19,589 nucleotides of DNA from Dehalococcoidia bacterium. Its GTDB lineage: Bacteria > Chloroflexota > Dehalococcoidia > GIF9 > UBA5629. This document shows, piece by piece, positions 14,768-19,589 of this stretch (position 1 is the stretch's first letter; each line of letters starts with the position of its first letter). A program made the translations under genes and the position numbers. The stretch is from NCBI GenBank assembly GCA_016927965.1, contig JAFGLP010000079.1, positions 1-19,589 on the forward strand, written 5' to 3'. The notes under the pieces were generated by a model. The model made no database searches. It saw nothing but the letters and a program-made list of their open reading frames with translations, and was not told the DNA's origin.

Positions 14768-15769
14768 ATGGCTTTTGAAAATCAGGACGTCGAAAGAAAG
14801 ACCTACTCAATCCTCAGAGTATTGTCTAATACCTCTGAAGCTTTAGGTTCGATAGTTATTGCCCGAAAATTAAAGGACCTGGGAATTGACCTGGGCGAAC
14901 GTGCCGTACGTTACCATATGAAGCTGATGGATGAGCAGGGATTAACCAGGCTGGCAGGAAGACGGGATGGAAGGGTAATCACTGAGAAAGGGCTGACAGA
15001 GCTGAAACACGGACTGGTAAAAGATAAAGTTGGCTTTGCCATCTCCAGAATTGAGTTATTGGCTTTCCGGACAACCCTGGACCTTGATAAAAAGACGGGG
15101 TCGGTCCCTGTAAACGTATCTGTCCTCAATGCAAAGGACCTGACAAAGGCGCTCCGGTTCATGAAACCGGTGATGACAGAGAAGCTATATGTAAGCAGGC
15201 TGATCTCACTGGCAAAACCCGGCGAAAAAATCGGTGATATGATTGTTCCTGACGGCAAGGTTGCGCTGGCTACAGTCTGCAGCATTGTAATCAACGGCAC
15301 TCTTCTTAAAGCCGGTGTTCCCATGAATTCAAAATTCGGCGGACTGCTGCAGATTGCCAGCAGATCACCCCTGCGATTTGTGGAACTTATACATTATGAA
15401 GGATGTTCCCTTGATCCATCTGCCATTTTCATTAAAGCCAAGATGACTTCAGTGACCCAGGCGGCAACAACCGGCAATGGGAACATACTGGCAAATTTCA
15501 GAGAAATACCTTCAATCTGCCTTCCCATTTGCCAGGACGTCATCACCAAACTGGAAAAGGCTGGCTTAAACGGGATATTGCTTTTGGGCAATGTCAGTGA
15601 ACCGGTGTGCGAGGTATCCGTAGATCTTAACCGTGTTGGAATGGTTCTTTTGGGCGGTTTAAATCCGATGGCTGCTGTAGAAGAAGCCGGCATTGAAATT
15701 GAGACACATGCTATGAGCACAGTAATCGATTATCAAAATCTTATAGATTTCGAGGAAATTAAATCATGA
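14768..15769 (+). CDS. nrpR: NrpR-type transcriptional regulator (one NrpR domain)
   Basis: 333-residue regulator of the NrpR family (DUF128), known in methanogens as the 2-oxoglutarate-responsive repressor of nitrogen-assimilation genes. Residues about 8-75 form the winged helix (RKTYSILRVLSNTSEALGS..., RAVRYHMKLMDEQGLTRL, with a basic wing AGRRDGRVITEKG). Residues about 85-325 match a single NrpR regulatory domain, including IELLAFRTTLDL, GSVPVNVSVL and CEVSVDLNRVGMVLLGGLNPMAAVEEAG; some archaeal proteins carry two copies. ATG 14768 is chosen because a good promoter occupies 14708-14736; the ribosome site (AAGAA) is weak. The stop overlaps the hisF start as ATGA, a sign of coupled translation. 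With hisF and gdhA downstream it may control local nitrogen genes or itself. Effector binding in this bacterial protein is inferred from the family. Confidence 0.87.
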   Translation: MAFENQDVERKTYSILRVLSNTSEALGSIVIARKLKDLGIDLGERAVRYHMKLMDEQGLTRLAGRRDGRVITEKGLTELKHGLVKDKVGFAISRIELLAFRTTLDLDKKTGSVPVNVSVLNAKDLTKALRFMKPVMTEKLYVSRLISLAKPGEKIGDMIVPDGKVALATVCSIVINGTLLKAGVPMNSKFGGLLQIASRSPLRFVELIHYEGCSLDPSAIFIKAKMTSVTQAATTGNGNILANFREIPSICLPICQDVITKLEKAGLNGILLLGNVSEPVCEVSVDLNRVGMVLLGGLNPMAAVEEAGIEIETHAMSTVIDYQNLIDFEEIKS

Positions 15770-16536
15770 AAGAGATCAAAATCATTCCCTGCCTGGACAT
15801 CCGTGAAGGACGTGTAGTTAAAGGCGTCAAGTTCGTAGAAATAAAGGACGCCCGCGACCCCGTGGAAGCAGCAGAGGCTTACTGCCGCGAGGGCGCTGAT
15901 GAGCTGGTTTTCTTGGACATATTTGCCACCGTGGAAGCCCGCAAAACACGCCTGGACTGGGTCCGCCGCGTGGTCGAAAAGGTCACCATCCCCTTTGCTG
16001 TCGGCGGAGGGATCAATTCTCTGGAAGACATGAAAGTGCTGCTGGATGCAGGGGTGGATAAGGTGTCCATCAACACCTCGGCAGTCAAGAACCCCGACCT
16101 CATCAAGGAAGCCGCGCGCGAGTTCGGCAGGCAGCGACTGGTGGTCGCCATAGACGGATTGAAAAACCCGCCCGGTTCCAACAAACCCCGCATGGAGGTT
16201 GTCGTTAAAAGCGGCAATGAACCGACGGGCATACCGATTGTAGACTGGGCAAAAAAAGTGGAAATGCTTGGCGCCGGCGAGATACTTTTAACCAGTAAAG
16301 ATGCCGACGGCACCAAGGAAGGCTACGACATTGAGATGACCAGGGCTGTAGCCGATGCAGTAAAAATACCTGTAACAGCTTCAGGCGGCGCGGGAAAGCT
16401 GGAACATCTCTATGAGGCGGTGGTGGACGCACACGCATCGGCTGTATTGGCAGCCTCAATTTTCCACTTTAAAGAGATATCCATCGGCGAAGCCAAAGAA
16501 TATCTGAAAAGCAAAGGCATACCGGTCAAGAGTTAA
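15766..16536 (+). CDS. hisF: Imidazole glycerol phosphate synthase subunit HisF
   Basis: 256-residue cyclase subunit of imidazole glycerol phosphate synthase. With HisH it uses glutamine-derived ammonia to turn PRFAR into imidazole glycerol phosphate and AICAR, linking histidine and purine synthesis. The (beta/alpha)8 barrel is complete: IIPCLDI with catalytic Asp11, FAVGGGI near 77-83, LVVAIDGLK with catalytic Asp130, EILLTSKDADGTKEGYD near 172-188, and the second phosphate site TASGGAG near 204-210. The segment after Asp130 (PPGSNKPR) matches a common loop. The start ATG overlaps the nrpR stop by ATGA, with no independent Shine-Dalgarno, so its translation is probably coupled. No other his gene is in the window; finding hisF alone beside a nitrogen regulator and glutamate dehydrogenase is unusual. 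Confidence 0.96.
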   Translation: MKEIKIIPCLDIREGRVVKGVKFVEIKDARDPVEAAEAYCREGADELVFLDIFATVEARKTRLDWVRRVVEKVTIPFAVGGGINSLEDMKVLLDAGVDKVSINTSAVKNPDLIKEAAREFGRQRLVVAIDGLKNPPGSNKPRMEVVVKSGNEPTGIPIVDWAKKVEMLGAGEILLTSKDADGTKEGYDIEMTRAVADAVKIPVTASGGAGKLEHLYEAVVDAHASAVLAASIFHFKEISIGEAKEYLKSKGIPVKS

Positions 16537-16564
16537 TTAATTTAATTTTGCGCTGAAAAAACAT

Positions 16565-16572
16565 TAGGAGGA
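16565..16572 (+). promoter_or_regulatory. Strong ribosome binding site for gdhA
   Basis: TAGGAGGA contains the full AGGAGG core (16566-16571), 4 bases before the ATG at 16576. It is the strongest such site in the window and contrasts with the many starts that have none, suggesting high expression of glutamate dehydrogenase. Confidence 0.8.
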
Positions 16573-16575
16573 TAT

Positions 16576-17826
16576 ATGGTATCAGCTATTAACCCGTTCG
16601 AAATCGTCAGAAGGCAGGTCGATAAATGCGCACGCATCATGAAACTCGATGCGGACGTCACTGAGGTATTGAGAAACCCCATGCGTGAATTGCATGTTTC
16701 ATTGCCGGTCCGCATGGACAACGGCGCTGTCAAAGTTTTCCAGGGTTTTCGCGTCCAGTATAACGACGCCAAGGGACCAACCAAAGGCGGCATCCGTTTT
16801 CATCCGGATGAGACAGTAGACACCGTCCGCGCCCTGGCAGCCTGGATGACATGGAAATGCGCTCTGATGGACCTGCCCCTGGGAGGCGGCAAAGGCGGCA
16901 TTATCTGCAACCCCAAGGAGATGTCCGAGGGAGAATTGGAACGCCTTAGCAGGGCTTATGCCCGCGCCGTCTATCAGTTCATCGGCCCGGAAAGGGACGT
17001 CCCCGCCCCCGACGTATACACCACCCCGCAGATTATGGCATGGATTATGGATGAGTATTCAGCCATGGCCGGCAAATCACAGTTCGGTGTTATTACCGGC
17101 AAACCGCTGGCACTGGGCGGATCCAAGGGCCGCGGCGATGCTACCGCAAAAGGCGGTATGTACTGTATCCGGGAGGCAGCCAAGGAGCTCAAAATTGACC
17201 TCTCTAAAGCGACAATGGCCGTCCAAGGCTACGGCAACGCAGGTTATTATGCGGCCAAGCTGGCTCAAGAGATGTTCGGCTCAAAAATCGTTGCAGTCTG
17301 TGACAGCCAGGGCGGCTGCTACTGCAAGAGCGGCATCGATGCCGAGGAAGCCCAAAAAGTAAAGACCAGGACCACTTCGGTCTGCAACCTTAAAACCGGT
17401 GACAAGATAAACAGTGAAGATATATTGGAGCTCGATGTGGATATCCTTATCCCCTCAGCCATGGAAAATGTCATCACTGAAAAGAATGCAGGCAACGTGA
17501 AGGCCAAGATCATCGCGGAACTTGCCAACGGCCCTTGCACGCCTGAAGCAGACGACATTCTCTATAAAAAGGGCGTTCATGTCATACCCGACTTCCTCTG
17601 CAATGCCGGCGGCGTTACAGTTTCGTACTTCGAGATGGTGCAGAATTTCAACATGTACTACTGGAATGAAGCGGAAGTCTATGAGAGGCTGGATAACAAG
17701 ATGACCACTGCCTACAACGATGTTTACACAACCCACAAGGATTATAAGATCAATATGAGGCAGGCTGCCTATGTTTGTGCAGTCGAACGCGTTGTAGAAG
17801 CTATGAAGCTGCGCGGCTGGGTATAA
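16576..17826 (+). CDS. gdhA: Glutamate dehydrogenase (Glu/Leu/Phe/Val family)
   Basis: 416-residue hexameric-type amino acid dehydrogenase that interconverts glutamate with 2-oxoglutarate and ammonium. Substrate-side residues are all visible: PTKGGIRFHP (Lys70), MTWKCAL (Lys94), LPLGGGKGGI with catalytic Lys106 and PAPDV with catalytic Asp146. The Rossmann domain has VQGYGNAG (GxGxxG, 218-223) and KIVAVCDSQGG, where Asp243 at the end of the second strand suggests NAD(H) preference. ANGPCTPEAD and IPDFLCNAGGVTVSYFE are the usual C-terminal landmarks. Length is standard. It follows hisF by 39 bases without a terminator and has its own strong ribosome binding site; a very stable hairpin ends the unit. 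Glutamate rather than Leu/Phe/Val as substrate is inferred from the overall match, not proven. Confidence 0.95.
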   Translation: MVSAINPFEIVRRQVDKCARIMKLDADVTEVLRNPMRELHVSLPVRMDNGAVKVFQGFRVQYNDAKGPTKGGIRFHPDETVDTVRALAAWMTWKCALMDLPLGGGKGGIICNPKEMSEGELERLSRAYARAVYQFIGPERDVPAPDVYTTPQIMAWIMDEYSAMAGKSQFGVITGKPLALGGSKGRGDATAKGGMYCIREAAKELKIDLSKATMAVQGYGNAGYYAAKLAQEMFGSKIVAVCDSQGGCYCKSGIDAEEAQKVKTRTTSVCNLKTGDKINSEDILELDVDILIPSAMENVITEKNAGNVKAKIIAELANGPCTPEADDILYKKGVHVIPDFLCNAGGVTVSYFEMVQNFNMYYWNEAEVYERLDNKMTTAYNDVYTTHKDYKINMRQAAYVCAVERVVEAMKLRGWV

Positions 17827-17849
17827 TTCTACAGGGATTAATAATTACA

Positions 17850-17885
17850 AAAGGGGCAGGCTGAGTCAGTCTGCCCCTTTCTTTT
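17850..17885. terminator. Strong hairpin, bidirectional terminator
   Basis: AAAGGGGCAG (17850-17859) pairs with CTGCCCCTTT (17871-17880), and the inner GCTGA/TCAGT extends the stem to about 14 bp with one G-T wobble and a very small loop. On the plus strand it is followed by TTTCTTTTATT, fitting a rho-independent terminator for gdhA. On the minus strand the stem is followed by CCCCTTTTGTAATTATT, so it can also end the rpoD transcript, whose stop lies 33 bases away. Confidence 0.88.
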
Positions 17886-17912
17886 ATTGATAATCAATTA
17901 TGTATTATTTAT

Positions 17913-19442
17913 CTATTCAAGATAGTCTTTTAGCTTACGAGAGCGGCTTGGATGCCTTAATTTGCGCAATGCCTTGGCCTCTATCTGCCGGATACGTTCC
18001 CTAGTGAGATTGAACTCCTGCCCTACCTCTTCCAGGGTCCTGGCCCTATCGTCTTCCAGGCCGAATCTCAATAAAATGACCCGCCTTTCCCTGTCGGTCA
18101 GTTCGGATAACACCTCATTTATCTGTTCTCTCAACAATCCCATGACAGCCGCTTCGTTAGGGGGTAAGGCCAGTTTATCTTCGATAAAATCTCCCAGATG
18201 ACTGTCTTCTTCTTCCCCGACAGGCGTTTCCAGTGAAAGAGGCACCCTGGTCAATTTCATTATCTCATTAACTTTATCAGATGTGATCTCCATGGCATGC
18301 GCTAGTTCTTCCACATTAGGTTCGCAGCCGTTTTCCTGCGTCATCTGGCGCTTGGTCTTCATCAATTTATTGATGTTTTCAACCATATGCACAGGTATTC
18401 TGATAGTACGCGCCTGGTCGGCAATAGCCCTGGTAACTGCCTGCCTGATCCACCAGGTGGCATACGTACTGAATTTAAAACCACGTCTGTATTCGAACTT
18501 ATCAACAGCACGCACAAGCCCAATATTGCCCTCTTGAATAAGGTCCAGGATGGGCATATTGCGCAGGCTGTATTTCTTGGCAACGCTAACCACCAACCTG
18601 AGATTTGCTTCAATCAGGTGGCGCGATGACCTGTCGGCTTCCCGCCGGACATTTTTACAATGCGCCCTGAACTGCTCTTTTAAAGGATTGAGTTTCTGTA
18701 TCAGCCCCTGTTCAACCGGGTCAGATAAAAAGGATTCAAGCTCAGTCCATGAAATACTGTCGCTGATTATCTCGTAAACCTTGCCTGGTACCAGGCGGCT
18801 ATTGATAGATATCTCCGTTATATCATGCCAGACTTCCGGCTGGGTCCTGCCGCAATCGAGGCAAATTTCATCAACAAACGATATATCTAACACGCCGTCG
18901 AGAGCTTTTCTCATCTCCGTACTAAGAAAGATATGACAAAAACCAGGCAACGGGCCGATGTCCAGCGTTTTATAGATGGATTTTATTATTGGTAAGGCAG
19001 AAACCAGGTTTCTCAGCAAAGCTATGATTACGCTTACTTCAAAATCGTACGCATCCGGTTCGGACCGGCAAATATCTTCGATCTTGGCCAGCACCCTGCC
19101 GTCTTCGACTTTAGCAGCCAACAACCGCTCTTCGCTTGCAGAGAGTAGAGACACCTTTCCGATTTCTTTAAGATAAAGGCGGATAGGGTCGTCAAATAGA
19201 TCTATCTCGACAGCAGCCGCAGCAGCACCGGACACGACCTTATGAAAAGCATCCACTGGAACAGCGCTTTCCACACCTGTTTCTATGGATACCAGGTCAT
19301 CCCACAGCGCGTCTGCGTTAACGAATTCCTCTACTACTTTGCCATCCAAAACGCATAGCTCAGCTTCTTTGCCGGCTGATGATTGACCGCCCGGTATTGA
19401 TTTATTACGCGCTTCAATAGCGGGCGCCTGTTGGTTTTTCAA
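17913..19442 (-). CDS. rpoD: Primary RNA polymerase sigma factor RpoD/SigA
   Basis: 509-residue housekeeping sigma factor. Region 1.2 is [18 protein letters not shown] at about 84-101; region 2 runs about 271-345 ([58 protein letters not shown]), followed by [16 protein letters not shown], region 3 near 355-432 and region 4 near 440-509 with the 4.2 helix-turn-helix [20 protein letters not shown]. Between regions 1.2 and 2.1 is a non-conserved insert of about 155 residues with a CLDC pair (Cys194, Cys197). There is no recognisable region 1.1; the first 80 residues are low in similarity. The start is TTG at 19442 without a Shine-Dalgarno; it sits 3 bases after the stop of the upstream RRM gene and in the same frame, so reinitiation is likely. 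An internal start is possible, but no ATG occurs before region 1.2. Confidence 0.95.
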   Translation of the reverse strand: MKNQQAPAIEARNKSIPGGQSSAGKEAELCVLDGKVVEEFVNADALWDDLVSIETGVESAVPVDAFHKVVSGAAAAAVEIDLFDDPIRLYLKEIGKVSLLSASEERLLAAKVEDGRVLAKIEDICRSEPDAYDFEVSVIIALLRNLVSALPIIKSIYKTLDIGPLPGFCHIFLSTEMRKALDGVLDISFVDEICLDCGRTQPEVWHDITEISINSRLVPGKVYEIISDSISWTELESFLSDPVEQGLIQKLNPLKEQFRAHCKNVRREADRSSRHLIEANLRLVVSVAKKYSLRNMPILDLIQEGNIGLVRAVDKFEYRRGFKFSTYATWWIRQAVTRAIADQARTIRIPVHMVENINKLMKTKRQMTQENGCEPNVEELAHAMEITSDKVNEIMKLTRVPLSLETPVGEEEDSHLGDFIEDKLALPPNEAAVMGLLREQINEVLSELTDRERRVILLRFGLEDDRARTLEEVGQEFNLTRERIRQIEAKALRKLRHPSRSRKLKDYLE

Positions 19443-19445
19443 TTT

Positions 19446-19589
19446 TTAATATCTTCTCGGTCCGCCCCTTCCGCCACCGTAGCCGCCACCTCTCTGACCA
19501 TATGACTGACGTCCACCTCCACCTTCACCTCCACCTCTGCGATTTCCGCCTTCACCCTTAGGTCTGGCGCCATTAACGGTTAAAGGACG
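19446..19589 (-). CDS. RRM RNA-binding protein, glycine-rich C-terminal part (partial)
   Basis: Only the last 47 codons are in the window; the 5' end lies beyond the right edge. The visible start RPLTVNGARPK matches the final beta strand of a bacterial RRM domain (typically LTVNEARP), and the rest is a Gly/Arg-rich tail (GEGGNRRGGGEGGGGRQSYG, then GQRGGGYGGGRGGPRRY). Such short RRM proteins bind single-stranded RNA and are often cold-linked. The stop TAA at 19448-19446 is followed by AAA and the TTG of rpoD in the same frame, so the two genes are almost certainly co-transcribed. Confidence 0.85.
   Translation of the reverse strand, partial: RPLTVNGARPKGEGGNRRGGGEGGGGRQSYGQRGGGYGGGRGGPRRY

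Noticed and set aside
1..19589. tRNA, rRNA, CRISPR arrays, insertion sequences, attachment sites
   Set aside because: No cloverleaf, spaced direct-repeat array, transposase or integrase signature was seen on either strand.

Overview
The window comes from a bacterial chromosome of roughly half G+C with compact gene packing and no mobile elements, tRNA, rRNA or CRISPR. A Dehalococcoidia-like member of the Chloroflexota is my best guess. The clues are a one-domain NrpR-type regulator (a family best known from methanogenic archaea), a primary sigma factor with a long insert between regions 1.2 and 2.1, TTG and leaderless-looking starts, and a large Asp-box/Fn3 surface protein with a C-terminal membrane anchor. 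This is inferred from family composition; no marker gene settles it.

Layout. 1-228 is an AT-rich gap without a gene. 229-5740 (minus strand) carries, in transcription order, a large secreted beta-propeller/Fn3 protein, a DUF89 damage-control-phosphatase-like protein and a radical SAM protein; the last two overlap or nearly touch. 5832-9148 (plus) carries a PaaI-like thioesterase, a 95-residue orphan and a HerA/VirB4-like ATPase. 9186-11219 (minus) carries a metallo-beta-lactamase-fold hydrolase, a rhomboid protease and a four-helix membrane protein. 11400-14666 (plus) carries a putative lipoprotein and an 875-residue fusion of a degenerate KaiC/RecA-like domain with a PEP-synthase-type ATP-grasp domain and a further C-terminal domain. 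14768-17826 (plus) carries nrpR, hisF and gdhA, ended by a strong hairpin at 17850-17885 that also serves the converging genes. 17913-19589 (minus) carries rpoD, preceded by the glycine-rich end of an RRM RNA-binding protein.

How the genes may work together. The clearest functional unit is nrpR-hisF-gdhA: a 2-oxoglutarate-responsive nitrogen regulator family, a glutamine-dependent biosynthetic enzyme and glutamate dehydrogenase, with nrpR and hisF overlapping by ATGA. A good sigma-70 promoter (TTGACT, 17 bp, TATCAT) lies before nrpR. The RRM gene and rpoD lie in the same frame, separated only by TAA AAA before a TTG start, which suggests coupled translation. Several genes have a -10-like box almost touching the ATG and no Shine-Dalgarno, suggesting leaderless or near-leaderless mRNAs. 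The most novel-looking proteins are the KaiC-like/ATP-grasp fusion, the HerA-like ATPase with a glycine-rich hydrophobic segment between coiled coils, and the 1218-residue surface protein.
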